This document shows positions 1-11,357 of a stretch of 64,000 nt of DNA, one piece after another. The position numbers and the translations under genes were made by a program. Source of the DNA: Ilyonectria destructans (Eukaryota > Ascomycota > Sordariomycetes > Hypocreales > Nectriaceae); contig JAHEWK010000004.1 in the NCBI GenBank assembly GCA_020740775.1, positions 1,240,001-1,304,000 of the forward strand. Reading direction: 5' to 3'. The notes under the pieces were generated by a model. The model did no database searches. It was not told where the DNA came from and was given only the letters and a program-made list of their open reading frames with translations. Positions within the stretch are counted from its first letter, which is position 1; the number at the start of each line of letters is the position of its first letter.

Positions 1-156
1 GACATGGTGGAAATAACCTCGAATGCCGAAGGCTCCGGGGAGAGGAAATGAAATCCCACCCCCTGTGAACATTCTGAAATATGAGAAGGGGTATACTAGT
101 GCAAGTTAAGCCCGTATATGTACAGAGCAGGCTCGCTTGCGTTCACAGTACCAGGC

Positions 157-1978
157 TTAGTGGTGAATGTGATGACCAGAATAGTCACCGCTCTCGACGA
201 TCGATTTCTGGCACTTGGCCAGAATCGCTGCTTGCCTTGACACCTCGGCCAGCCTTCCAATGACTTGCTTGTTGCCGTTGGCGAATCCGTACAGGGCGTA
301 CGGGATGCCAACTTCGTTGCAGAACTCCTGAACGAGCTTCTGAGTCTTGCGCAGGTTGTGCCTGGGGACACGAGGGAACAGGTGGTGAATGACCTGGAAT
401 TGGAGGCCACCATGGAAGAAGTCAAGCCATTCGGGGCAGTCAACATCCATGGTAGTCCGGAGCATCTTTTGGGCAAACGATTCTTGGGGCCCCAGATCGG
501 CAGTGCTCATGGCAAAGTGAGACAGGACAATCTGGACGTGAAGCGGCGATGAGGTGATGTGGCTGACCATGATGAAAGTGAATCGAGACCATCCATCGGG
601 AATCATCTTATAGACAACTCCGTACCCAAACCACGTCCAGAAGAAGATCTGGCCGATTATCTCCAGCCAACGATGCCATGCTGCGGGACCTTTGGTGGGA
701 CCACGGCCGACGATAAGATAGTCCCAGGAGAGGACGTAGAGGTTGAAGCGTCCCAGAGCGAGGAAAGGGTAGTAGGTCCAGGTCTGGATACGGAGAAGGA
801 CCTTAGCTACGGCATTGTATTCCATGACCCGTTCGTAATACGTTGATCGGAGATTGCCGAGGAGGCGATGAGAGACGGCAAACAAGGGCATGTGCTCGAT
901 ATCAGGGTCGTGCTCGGGAGCATTTGTCACAATGTGGTGAACGTTGTGGTTCCGCTTCCACCAACCCATGGACAGACCACCGATAAAGTCGGCAATGATG
1001 ATGCCAATGACCGTATCAATATGGAAACTGTGAGTGATGCCCATGTGGCCAGCATCATGGGCGGCGAAGACGAGTTGGTGCCACATGGCGCCGAGGCAAA
1101 AGGCAGCGATAAAGTACTGCTTGAAATGAATGCCCACGAACATGCCAATGAAAAGCGAGACATATCGACAGCACTCCACGCCATACGCCCAGTAGTTGCA
1201 GTTGTACAGTCCCTCATCGTATATGCGCTGGTGAAGCTCACGGTACTTGACAACAATCTTGGCCTGGGTAACCTCGTCGGGGGCTGGGTATTTCTCGAGG
1301 TCGAGACTGATGTGTTCGAGGGTCACGGTATCCAGGTACGACATGCCGTCCATCTCATCGTGTACGGATGAAGCGGAAGAGACCGAACCAGCACCGGCAT
1401 TAGCCTTGTCCTCACCACCGGAGCGATGTCGAACGCCTTTTGCGTCATGGTCGTCAAAGATTGGAGAGGGCGTGCGTGAGGTCGCAGGGCTGGAGGAGGT
1501 ATCCTTGGAGCAATCGGCATCGTTTGAGGCGGCTCCGATCTCAGCGCGGGTGCGGTAGACGCCGCCTTGGATGGGCGGCGTGAAGTTGGTCCAGTGGCCT
1601 TCGATACGGCCGATTCGGTAACGCATCATCTGCTGTCTCGCCTCAAGGGAATGAAGACTAACACGGAAAAGAAAAAAAGGCAAGTCAGCATAGTGTCATC
1701 CCGTTGCAGAAATAGAAGATGGTGGCGCACGCATCAACTTCGTCCGAGGCGTCTTTCCCAACCATGTGTAACATTGCCTTGTCACCACCGGGATGGTACT
1801 TGAGCCAAGGGTCAACCCTGACGACCTGGCCGTGGAGGATGATAATGTTGCGGCCCTCGGCGATCATGGCCTCGATCTCATCGCGCGTCATTAGCGGGAG
1901 GGTCCTCGCCAGGCCTTTGCTGGCGTTGGCAGGTAGTGGGGGCAAGCCCGTGATGCGCTGAGGGGCAGTGTGAGACAT
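157..1978 (-). CDS. Delta-8 sphingolipid desaturase (cytochrome b5 fusion)
   Basis: Two exons, complement(join(157..1657,1731..1978)), give 582 residues; the intron 1658-1730 has donor GTGCGC and acceptor GTTAG. The N-terminal cytochrome b5 domain carries the heme ligand motif HPGGD near residue 62. The exon junction rebuilds DALHS, which supplies the second heme histidine near residue 85. The membrane desaturase domain has the three histidine boxes HDAGH (about 283), HNVHH (about 320) and QVIHH (about 504). The glutamine in place of histidine at the start of box III is typical of b5-fusion front-end desaturases. Fungal members put the delta-8 double bond into the long-chain base of ceramide on the way to glucosylceramide, in the ER membrane. 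Length and domain order fit the family. The start at 1978 opens directly onto the b5 domain. A related front-end fatty acid desaturase cannot be excluded from motifs alone, but the order and the residues before box III favour the sphingolipid enzyme. Confidence 0.9.
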
Positions 1979-3925
1979 GGCGACGGCAGAAGGAAAGCAG
2001 CACTGCAAGCTGGAGGAAGGAGTCCTGGGGACAATTGGCTGCGTGTTGGTGACGGCAGCTTGTCTAAGGCCAACGAGCGAAAGAAACAGCGGATACGCGA
2101 GGGAATGCGCCCAAGATAAAGACGGGAAGAGGGGGAAACCGGGTCAACTCCACGGGTCAATTCACCGCATCTTTTGTCGGCCTGCGCGGAACGGCGAAGG
2201 TGGTGTGCGTGGTGTGGATGGTGCGTGTTGAATTCTAGCGTCCACAGTGGTGGCATGGATAGTCGCAGGCCTGGGTCCAGTTCCTGTTCACTGGGCCCAG
2301 GCACCCAATTACAGGGCACATTAGAGATGGCTGACGGCGCCACCACGGTCACTCGCGAGGTCCGGAAGGGCTTGGAACGGAGGGTTCCACTGAAACACCC
2401 CGCTACGCCGGGTGGGGCTTGCACCTTAAAGCGCCTGGAGTTGGAGGCTCTGTTGCCTCTGAGGCCTCTGAACGGACCCTCAGACGCGTTTGGAGGTCCA
2501 AGTACCGAGGTAGGCGGGGATCCTTCTGACGTACGACTTTCGAACATGACAATCAGGGCCACTCTCGTTGGAGCCATTCCCGGTAATCGGAATTAGGCAG
2601 ATAGATAGATCTACGGCACATTAATATCCCCGAAAACCAAAACAATCATCCAAATCTTTCTGCCTAGAGCAAGCGAAACCGAGTCCTACGTTGCTTCCCC
2701 TCCAAGACCTCACCCCTGACTTTCAAACATCTTCGAGAGGCCCGAGAACGAGTACGAACAGGCTTGCTGTATGCAGGTAACCTGCAATGGCTCAATTGGA
2801 TCTAAAACCAAGAGCCCCGGAAGTACGCATATATACGGTGCCTGTCAATCTCAACCCAGGCCTCCCAACACCCTCTGGGAAACGGGCGCTCTACTGCAAT
2901 TATTCGATGTTCGTCATGCGAGTTGAACCGCGATGTTTGTGTGGATTAGCCACGTCAACCAATTGACCCGATTTTTTCAGGAGGTGTTGAAAGCGCAATA
3001 ATTAAGTTATATCCTACATCTCTACTTACCTTGGTCCTTATATATGCCACAGCTACCAAAGAGACATCACCACTCCGGATATCCAAAAACGTCCGTCCCT
3101 CCGTCGGCCCACTCTTTGCATCTAGGTCGATATCTCCGCTCCGGGGTTTTGGTTTTTTGGGGGGAAGAGCAACCACCCGCCCCATCCCATGTCCCATACT
3201 TATCCAAGTGGCCTGATCCGGCAGGTGAATGCTTCGGGGAGGGGGCCCTTCGTTCGGGAACTGGACTATCCGGCCACGGGCTCCTGCAAGAATCGCCATT
3301 AACATCGAATGGTTATGCTCCAGCTCGCCCCTGCTCTGTGCAAAGAAGATACAACCATGCCGTAAACCCGCATACGGGCATGCTCTAATACCAACGGCCT
3401 GTTTACGAAACAGCCAGGGCATCACGGCCACATACCTACAAACGGATTATCACCATGCATTTCCAAGGTCCTGGCTCACCGACTTATGACTTGTAAGACG
3501 CAGGAGTGTGCACTCAAGGTAACCAAGTTTGATGGTGAAGAGGCCACTTAGTATCTCCTTGAGTAATGGGAGCGAAGGAATTGTCCCCTTCCTGTTCATA
3601 AGAAGCTCGGTATTTGGCTAGTCACCCAGTGTGAATTGTCCTTTTCACTTTCCATTCATCATGCTACGACAAAGAGAAAATATTACTAGTGTACACGACC
3701 CTGAGACCACGTCGGCTTAGGCTCGTTTCCGCTTCACGCAGGTCTTGGTTTAGATACCCTCTCTTGCCCACTTCTAGCGACAACTGCAGACGCCATTTCA
3801 CTCTACCCCAGTCCCAGAGTCTTTATTCTCCGCCACCAGAGGTACACAAGAAAACGGGGTTCGCACCGCGTCATCCCAACACACTGGCGTCCAGCCATGC
3901 AAGTAACTTAGCGTTCTCGAGATGC
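1979..3925. other. Gene-free interval between desaturase and LPD1
   Basis: This stretch holds the upstream region of the desaturase and the 3' flank of the dihydrolipoamide dehydrogenase gene. Open frames of up to about 160 codons occur but none has a recognisable domain, splice structure or family similarity. I see no repeat or RNA gene. Confidence 0.6.
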
Positions 3926-5753
3926 TTACATGTGGATGGCCTGGGAGTGGGTAGCCATGGCAGCCTCCTTGAAAGCCTCAGCCAGGGTAGGGTGAGCGTG
4001 GCACGTTCGGGCAATGTCCTCGGTGGAAGCGCCGTACTCCAGAGCCAGGGCTCCCTCAGCAATCATCTCACCGGCGTTGGGGCCGATGATGTGGACACCC
4101 AGGAGACGATCGGTCTCGGGGTCGGCAATCATCTTGACCATGCCGTCAGTGTCGAGGTTGGTCTTGGCTCGCGAGTTGGCGCTGAAGGGGAAGGTGCCGA
4201 TTCGGTAGGGGATCTTCTCGTTCTTAAGATCCTGCTCGGTCTGGCCGACCCAGGCGACCTCGGGGAAGGTGTACATGACGGAGGGGATGACACCGTAGTT
4301 GACGTGGCCGTAACCCTTCTTGATGTACTCGACAACGGCGACAGCCTCCTCCTCGGCCTTGTGAGCAAGCATGGGACCGAAGGTAACATCACCCACACAT
4401 CGGATGTGGGGGATCTTGGTTCGGTACTCGGAGTCGATGATGACACGGCCACGCTCGTCGAGCTCCATGCCAATGTTCTCGATACCCAGGCCGCCGGTGT
4501 AAGGTCGTCGGCCGATGGCGACGAGCACAACATCAGATTCAATCTGTCAATTAGGTCAGCATTCAATCCGCCCAGAGCGACTTTTTCCCTATACTTACGG
4601 TCTCGGGCTTGCCGCCCTTAGCAGCATCAACCTCGAGCTTCACGAGATCGCCAGACTTGTCACCGCTGACGACCTTGGTGTTGAGCTTGAAGTCCATTCC
4701 CTGCTTCTTGAGGAGTCTCTGAGTAGCCTTAGCGATCTCAGTGTCCATGCCGGGGCCACCGATCTGGCCGAGGAACTCAACGACGGTAACCTTCGTGCCG
4801 AGGCGGGACCAGACGGAGGCCATCTCGAGACCAATAATACCACCACCAATAACGGTCATTGTCTTGGGGATCTCCTCGAGGGCAATGGCACCAGTGCTGG
4901 TGATGACACGCTTCTCGTCAATCTCCAGACCGGGAAAGGGGGTGGCCTCAGAACCGGTGGCGATGAGGATGTTCTTGCCACGGACGCTGGTCTCGCCGCC
5001 GTCGTTGAGGGCAATCTTGATCTCGTGCTCGTCAACGAAGGTTCCGGTGCCCTTGATGTACTCGACGCCGTTCTTCTTGAGGAGGAACTCAACACCCTTG
5101 GTCAAGCCGTTAACGGCGTCGTCCTTGGCCTTCATCAAGTTGGGCAAGTTGAGTTTCACATCGCCGACCTCGATACCGCGCTTCTTGGTGTCGTGGAGAA
5201 TCTGGTGGTAGAGATGGGAGTTGTTGAGGAGCGATTTTGAGGGAATGCAGCCGACGTTGAGGCAAGTACCGCCGAGGGTGCCACGCTTCTCGATGCAAGT
5301 AACCTATGCGCGCGCCATCTTGTCAGCCCATTCGCCCACGAAATCAGCATACGATGCTTGGAAATTAGCCATGTACGAACCTTCATGCCCTCCTGACCGG
5401 CCTTGATAGCAGCGACGTAGCCAGCCACGCCGCCACCGATGATGACGAGGTCCTTCTCCTCTGCAAGTCTGGTCAGCACAAACTGGACGCCCCGGGCTTA
5501 GCAAAGCTCCCGACAAACGTACCAGAGGCGGAGGAGTATCCACGGCTCCATCGCGACAGGGTCGGGGCAGAGACGACGACGGGAAGGCTAGAAGGCAACG
5601 CGGCGCAGGTCAGTCAACGAGTTATTTTTGCGTGGCTGGCGAAGCAAGCTGCGATGCTCGACGGTGGCAACCAGCGTGGGAGCGGGATACAACTCACGTG
5701 GATTTTTGGAAGGCCGGGCGAGCGGCTCTGGATATTAAACGGCTGGAGAGCAT
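3926..5753 (-). CDS. LPD1: Dihydrolipoamide dehydrogenase, mitochondrial (E3)
   Basis: Five exons, complement(join(3926..4543,4599..5303,5381..5460,5523..5587,5698..5753)), encode 507 residues, the usual size. The first about 40 residues are rich in Arg, Ser and Ala and lack acids, as a mitochondrial presequence should be. They are split over two tiny exons of 56 and 65 nt, which is why the start at 5753 is easy to miss. The FAD dinucleotide fold begins at GGGVAG (49-54). The redox disulfide is C81-LNVG-C86, the NAD fold is near residue 220 (GGGIIG), and the C-terminal catalytic pair is H486/E491 in HPTLAE. The flavoprotein reoxidises lipoamide in the pyruvate and 2-oxoglutarate dehydrogenase complexes and the glycine cleavage system, passing electrons to NAD+. 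All four introns (55-110 nt) have GT-AG ends and consistent phase. The assignment is firm. Confidence 0.96.
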
Positions 5754-6855
5754 GATGGGCGGAGGATTGTGCGCGGAAGGACACAATGGGGCGGAGGTGG
5801 AGGTAGGGAGAGGGTCGAGATGACACGATATGGAGGTTGAGGTTGAGGGAGAGGATTCGGCGGCAATGGAAGCGAATTGACAAAGCTCGTTGTTTGGCGG
5901 CGCACACGGACACCTCAGGGAGCTTCGGCAACGGTAGGCCGCCCATCAGGTAATTTTTTTCAGAGCAGCCGAGCGGCGGCGACGGGGCGCAGGTACGTAC
6001 CGATGACCTCCGTAGCTCCACTGCTCCAGCGCTCCAGCACCCGTGGTGGCCCCTGGAGCCACACCGAGACCGCCCATTGGCACCCGGCCTTCCCTGGACA
6101 TGTATGTCCGGCTGCCCAACGACAGTGCGTCTTTTGCCTCTTCTGACCCCCTTCGGGTCCCTCCTTGATGTGAGTGACTTTGGTCCTGGCGTGAAGTCGG
6201 CTAATGCCTTGGATTTCGGGCAGTTCTTCCCAACGAACCGTCAATTCACAGTTCCGAGATAACCACTCCCCCCAACAATGAGGGAGAGAACAACCGAGCC
6301 TCTTCTGCCGGTGTGTGCCGCTATTCGGGCTTCACCACGGCTCTGAATAATTGATACACGACGCTATCAATAAGGATGGAAAGACTATCTCACGGCTCCC
6401 TATCTATACTGTAGAACATGCCTCTCCAATTGCTTCCCCATCCCCTTTGCTACGTCCCAGGAGCTGTCCACACCGACCTCCGACCTCCGACTCCATCCAT
6501 CACCGACCACCCGGCCTAAGCCCGCCTCTACCCGACCCACCGGCCCAAACCGACGTCACCGTTCGTCGGTGATGTATTACGCCGACATGCTGGCTGGGCT
6601 ATCAAAGACCCGACCAAGCTCACCACAATACGCTACCCAAGCACTGCGGCTATTTCACCCGAATAATTACATTCGGCTCGGATTCCGATAGTTCTATATT
6701 TTCCCCGCATGCACTCCTCGTTCCTCTTCCTCAACTTTTAGTGTTTTGCCTAACCATCCTCTCCAATATACAATATCCGCCAGTATCCAGTATCCCGCAT
6801 CCAACATCTGTCTTAAGACAAGGTAGCCGAGTATAAGACCCGTAGCCAATCGCAC
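5754..6855. other. Upstream region of LPD1 and 3' flank of SGD1
   Basis: About 1.1 kb without a supported gene. It holds the promoter of LPD1 (transcribed leftward) and the downstream flank of the SGD1-like gene. Pyrimidine-rich stretches lie around 6420-6560. I see no tRNA, repeat family or convincing short gene. Confidence 0.55.
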
Positions 6856-9549
6856 CTAGTCTTCGGCGCCCATAACTTGCACTGCCGCCTGTGCCTTCTC
6901 TCGAACGCCTTGGAGCTTCTTCAGCTCCCTGGCCCCGATCAGCTTGGTCTTACGGATCCTCTTCCGAAGCATCCAGTGGATGCCCGCAGCAAGACCCGGC
7001 AGTTCCCTCGCTGGCCCAAACATCTTCTCCACCTTGACATCCTCGCTAGCACCCTTGCTTCTACACTCGTGAAGTAACGCAATGATCAGCCGCTGCACAA
7101 ACATCGATGTCCACGTGTTCGCCTCAGGCAGCTCCAGGGGTTTGAGAATGGCGATGCTCAGAGTTCCGTCTGCAATGAGCGACGCGTAAAAGTGTGCAAC
7201 GTTTCCAACACGCCTTTCGTCCTTCATCCGTTCTCCGTCGGCCGTCTCGTCGTCGTCCGGATCCTCCCCAAATAGCGACTCTCCCAAGCCTCTGAATATC
7301 CTCCAGAGTCGATCTTGCAGCGCAAACCTCACCCGGCTGTTGGCGCAGGCCTGTCTCCCAACCAACGCGTAGTACGGGTTATACTGAACCTCACTTCCCA
7401 CGCACTGAACCAGTACTCGAGCAATCTCCAGCTGGTCATCTTTCTTTAGACGAAGGTTAACAAACTGCCTGTAGCCATGCTCAAAGTCCGTCGCTGACAT
7501 GAGTGCCGTAAATATGGCAATCTGTGGTGTTCCGCTGAGGCCTTGGGCCCGAGCCTTCTTCGGGTAATCCGGGAGTACCATGTCCATATCCTCATTATCG
7601 CTTGACTCGTAGGCATCGTCCTTCGTCTTCTTGGCGTCCCGCTCCCCCTTTGACTTTTCTGATTTAACAGGGACACTGGCACCAACCAACCACCATTTTC
7701 CCTTTGTATCAGCACCCTCGATATCTGTCAAACCAACGCCCATGGGTGCAAGGCCGTCTAGTCTTCGGGATTGGGACTTGAGCTCGCCTAGTCGCTTCTT
7801 CATGCGCTGCACGTGCTCAGACACAACCGCCGAGTCCAATCCTCGTCCCTTGGGCTTGCTGTTCTTTAGGTCGGTAATTGTCTCGATCATGAACTTGGTG
7901 CGAACCGAAACGTTGGCGTATCCCGCCTTCGACACAGACTGGTTGAGAACCCCGGCGACGTGTTTGATCGCATGCGGGTCATCGCGTCGTAGCAGGCGGC
8001 CTGCCATGCGGCAGATTCGGAGAAGCAGCTCGACATTGATCTCGGTGAGGTCGCTCAGCAGCCTCTCCATATAATCAAAGACAATTTTGCAGCTGGCAAC
8101 CTCAAACACGTAAAGCTGAGAAATGAAAGTCAAGATGTTGGAGGCTTCTTTCGCAATTGCAGACTGTTCGTCCGCCTCCTTACTGGCCTGGTCGTACTGC
8201 TCGCCGAAATCCGTCACGACTCTTCGAATCAGATGAGATCCAAAGCTGGATCCAATAACCCGATAAATTGCCGCTGCAAATCCACCGGTGAGGACAAAGA
8301 ACTGATCAGGTAAGCTCTCAGGTTTACAAATCTGAGCCATGATTGAGTCGGTAATGATATCCGTGACGTCGCCACGAGCATTGTTCTGGTAGAGCTCTTC
8401 CACCGACTGAACGATTGACAAAATGTTTCCATCCGTGAGACGGTTGATCAAACCCTGTATTTGTTTGCGTAGTCGGCTCCTGTGCTCTTCCTCCGTCCCG
8501 GCAGCTTTGCGTAGTGACGGGGGGACATATTTAGCAACCGTTACTCCAGTAGTAGGCGCCACGTATGGGTTTTCTCTTTGTCGTGGTTGAGCGGGTGTTT
8601 TGTCCATGTCCGAGTCGAAGCCTTCAAACGACTCCTGATCAAAGCCGCCCATATCCTCATCGTCATCCTCGTCCAGCATATCCAAATCCTCGTCCTCGTC
8701 TGCGGAGTCTCCCTCAATGTCCAAGTCGTCATCTTCTTCAGCGCTTTCACCCCGAGCCTTGCCCGCCTTCCACGGTTGCGCAGTCTTCCTCCTCTTGGAA
8801 GCGAGCCAGTCGTCGTACTCGCTCTTCCTCTTCTTGTTTTCATCCTCTTCACTCTGGTCAGACTCACCGCCCAACTCGCCCATGAGTTCGTCAAGTCCGT
8901 CTTCCTTGAAGGATTGAGGCAAGGATTTCCTGCCCTTCTTGATACCCAGCTTTCTCTCAAACGCTTCGATTTCCGCGTTGTCCTGGGCGAGTCTCTCCTG
9001 GGCTGCTCTCGGCACGGCCTTTTTCTTGGTCGATTCCTGCGCCTCGGTCCCAGCATCGTCGTCCTCATCTTCCTCCTCCTCCTCATGGAATTCATTCTCT
9101 TCGTCACTTTCGTCTAAAGAGATCTCAACTTCATCTTCATCCTCATCTTCTTCTTCTTCTTCTTCTTCTTCTTCTTCTTCTTCTTCTTCTTCCTCCTCAT
9201 CGTCGTCGTCGGCCTCTTCCTCGTCAGACTCATTCTCATCATCGTCCTTGGGCTTTAGTGCCTTGGGTTTTGGTGCATTGTGTTGATGTTGGTTTGGTTT
9301 TGGTTTGGATACCTGGAAACCATTCTGCTTTGTCTGCCGGTATGACTGGGGGGTCTTTCGCTCAGGCTGGGTTGGCCTCGAGTAGATGTGGCCTCTCTTC
9401 TGAACTCGCTGGGCCTTTCGCTGTTCCTTTCGCGATAACTGGTGAGTCGGGCGTCCTCCTTGTCTTGGGTTCCTGGCTTGGCTTGGCTCGGGCGCATCCA
9501 GTCCCATGCGCTTGTAGAGCTTCTGCTGAAGCTCTGGCACAGATGCCAT
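6856..9549 (-). CDS. SGD1: SGD1/NOM1-like nucleolar MIF4G-MA3 protein
   Basis: A single uninterrupted exon encodes 897 residues. The N-terminal third is basic then extremely acidic: a Lys/Arg-rich start (about 35-55) resembling a nucleolar targeting segment, then long Asp/Glu tracts, including 15 consecutive glutamates at residues 120-134 written with a pure GAA repeat. A MIF4G helical-repeat domain follows (about 356-580), then an MA3 domain (about 678-800). This order is that of yeast Sgd1 and animal NOM1, nucleolar proteins needed for 18S rRNA maturation and known to bind eIF4A-type helicases such as Fal1. The basic C-terminus (about 860-890) fits an RNA-contacting tail. The gene is divergent from SRP14 across 391 bp. 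The start at 9549 is the first ATG of the frame and matches the family's short N-terminus. CWC22 is the main alternative family, but it lacks the long acidic N-terminal part. Confidence 0.9.
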   Translation of the reverse strand: MASVPELQQKLYKRMGLDAPEPSQARNPRQGGRPTHQLSRKEQRKAQRVQKRGHIYSRPTQPERKTPQSYRQTKQNGFQVSKPKPNQHQHNAPKPKALKPKDDDENESDEEEADDDDEEEEEEEEEEEEEEEEEDEDEDEVEISLDESDEENEFHEEEEEDEDDDAGTEAQESTKKKAVPRAAQERLAQDNAEIEAFERKLGIKKGRKSLPQSFKEDGLDELMGELGGESDQSEEDENKKRKSEYDDWLASKRRKTAQPWKAGKARGESAEEDDDLDIEGDSADEDEDLDMLDEDDDEDMGGFDQESFEGFDSDMDKTPAQPRQRENPYVAPTTGVTVAKYVPPSLRKAAGTEEEHRSRLRKQIQGLINRLTDGNILSIVQSVEELYQNNARGDVTDIITDSIMAQICKPESLPDQFFVLTGGFAAAIYRVIGSSFGSHLIRRVVTDFGEQYDQASKEADEQSAIAKEASNILTFISQLYVFEVASCKIVFDYMERLLSDLTEINVELLLRICRMAGRLLRRDDPHAIKHVAGVLNQSVSKAGYANVSVRTKFMIETITDLKNSKPKGRGLDSAVVSEHVQRMKKRLGELKSQSRRLDGLAPMGVGLTDIEGADTKGKWWLVGASVPVKSEKSKGERDAKKTKDDAYESSDNEDMDMVLPDYPKKARAQGLSGTPQIAIFTALMSATDFEHGYRQFVNLRLKKDDQLEIARVLVQCVGSEVQYNPYYALVGRQACANSRVRFALQDRLWRIFRGLGESLFGEDPDDDETADGERMKDERRVGNVAHFYASLIADGTLSIAILKPLELPEANTWTSMFVQRLIIALLHECRSKGASEDVKVEKMFGPARELPGLAAGIHWMLRKRIRKTKLIGARELKKLQGVREKAQAAVQVMGAED
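9148..9192 (-). repeat. (TTC)15 microsatellite coding poly-Glu
   Basis: Fifteen perfect TTC units on the plus strand read as GAA codons in the SGD1-like gene, giving Glu120-134. Imperfect TTC and TCC units flank it. The pure codon use suggests recent slippage growth. Confidence 0.95.
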
Positions 9550-9940
9550 TGTGAGAAGTCACACTGGGGTGATTGTGATTTCAAAGTAGAGAAAGTATGA
9601 CTGATATCCAGATATGGACTCAAGTCATTCCGTTGACTGAGAGAGCCCGCGTGCTTAGAACAGGCGGGTATGAAAATTACACCAAAGAGATTCTTGAACG
9701 GGCATCTTTCAATGAACTGAACGAGAAGAAAAAAAAAGTCACAGGTGGCGGTACGTCACTTTAGTGCCAAGCCCCGAAATTGCCCCGCCACAGACTGGAC
9801 GCGCCACACTGCCAGACGCTGGGGGTGGCAGGCACAGCCAGACAATGGCGGGGCACAGGACCCAAACTCAACCTCACCCTCAATTTCGAGACGCTCGACC
9901 GTCATCCCACATCCGTTAAACCTCAGTTCATTCCAGCATC
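9550..9940. promoter_or_regulatory. Shared divergent promoter region SGD1/SRP14
   Basis: The 391 bp between two divergent start codons must hold both promoters. It includes an A-rich run near 9729 and C/A-rich stretches near 9860-9890 before SRP14. No clear TATA box or known operator can be named. Confidence 0.5.
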
Positions 9941-10488
9941 ATGGCGGCGGAACACATGAGCCATGACGAGGTCAGCATTTCCCTTTGTTCTCGACCCATC
10001 AACGGCCCGAGACAACCCACCAGCGTCCGCTCGCTGACACTTGACCGCAGTTCTTCGCCAAGCTGGGTGAGCTCTTCGACAATCGCAAGGGCAAGGACCA
10101 TGGTGCCATCTACCTAGTCCAGAAGCGCAGTGAGAATTCCCTCCCAGAAGCTGCACAGCTATTTCAATCATCTCGAAATTCGTAGAGCCATGCTAAGATC
10201 CTTACAGTGACCTACGGTCAGGACGTACCTGTTCCCTCAGATGAGAACCCTGTGCCAGATCTTCGCCCCAGCAAGCCGCTACCCGTCCTCATCCGTGCAT
10301 CGAACGGAAAGGGCAGCAAGGGGAAACCCAACAAGATCAAGTTGTCGACAGTGGTACAGCCTGACGGCCTCGAGGCCTTCTACGCACGGTATGCAGACGT
10401 GTGCAAGGCAGGAATGACGGCGTTGAAGCCTAGGGACCGAAGCAAGAACAAGGCGAAGCTCAAGAAGAAGAAGAAGGCCGCAGCTTAA
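9941..10488 (+). CDS. SRP14: Signal recognition particle subunit SRP14
   Basis: Three exons, join(9941..9970,10051..10129,10208..10488), give 129 residues. The first exon encodes only ten residues. Exon 2 carries the conserved start of the SRP14 fold (FFAKLGELF), and exon 3 the rest. The junction between exons 2 and 3 makes the split codon A|TG in KRMTYG. The C-terminus is strongly basic, with a run of lysines followed by alanines, as in fungal and plant SRP14. The protein binds the Alu domain of SRP RNA and helps pause elongation while the nascent chain is delivered to the ER. Introns of 80 and 78 nt have GT-AG ends. The stop lies 214 bp from the stop of the convergent CHRD gene, so their 3' UTRs may overlap. 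The assignment rests on fold motifs, size and basic tail. Confidence 0.9.
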
Positions 10489-10702
10489 TGAATGATTCAA
10501 TGGTTTCATGCAAGTTTTGTCAACATCAACGTCAAATCGAGAAAGTGGCTACAAGTGGCAGTTTCCGTTATATTATCATCCTCCGCGACACCCGAAACGA
10601 ACCAGCAATTCACTTGGATCAGCGTCTTATTACATGGAACTCCTCATGAGTTATTTCGCCCCCTTCCGGCCAATCTCAGCCGAGCCGGCAGTTTCCCACC
10701 TC

Positions 10703-11357
10703 TCAGATGCTGATACAAATGTCAATGAAAGACCCCTTGTTGCCGCCGTCAAGCTGGCCTCGCACGGCGCCAGGGACCGCCAGGCTCGAGTGCGTGTCCG
10801 CAAAGAAACCGGCCGGGTTAGCCTCAATCTTCTTCACCGTGAATCCTGCGCCAGTGTCCACTCCGTTCGCAAGAATGCCCGTCTCGAAGGGACCCTTCAT
10901 GCAGCCCACTACGCTACGTCGTTGCTCGTCACCCACCGGGTTGGGGAACACGATTCTGTTCCCAGTCAGCTATTCCAGTTCAAAACAAATATTCCTAGCA
11001 CACGTACCTTGGCGGGCCCGCCTTGCCCTTAACGGCTTCGTGGATATGGGTGGACGTCTTGGCGAGAGACTGGTAGTTCCCGCGGAACCCGAGGAGAGTG
11101 ATGTTGTAGCAGATGATGTCCTCGTGGGAGTTCAGGCCAAACTTGAAGATTCCCTTGGAGTTAGCCAGACCGCCGGTGGGCACGTTGTCTGCACCGACGA
11201 CCTGGTCGGGAGTCGCAATGATGTTGAAGGTGGATGTAAATCCAAAGGGAACAGATTCGGGCTTCTTGAAGATTCTCTTGCTGTGCTCCTCGACCTCGGG
11301 CACTGGCGAGGCTTGGGCCAAGGCGGCGAGGGCAAAAGCGGCGAGTGAGAATCTCAT
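10703..11357 (-). CDS. Secreted CHRD-domain protein
   Basis: Two exons, complement(join(10703..10955,11008..11357)), encode 200 residues; the intron 10956-11007 is 52 nt. A typical signal peptide covers residues 1-16 (MRFSLAAFALAALAQA, cleavage before SPVPE). A dibasic KR shortly after (about 27-28) could be a Kex2 site. The rest matches the CHRD domain: a beta-rich segment with GIFKFGLNSHEDIICYNITL, then the THIHEA histidine motif and the GPPRIVFPNP segment rebuilt across the intron. CHRD proteins are extracellular. In fungi the family is often secreted during surface or host contact, but no catalytic role is established. The gene stands alone and is convergent with SRP14. No membrane anchor is visible. 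Confidence 0.85.

Noticed and set aside
2955..3431. 158-codon minus-strand open frame
   Set aside because: No domain, no splice context; in the gene-free flank of LPD1.
8939..9286. Poly-serine frame on the plus strand
   Set aside because: It is the antisense reading of the poly-Glu tract in the SGD1-like gene.
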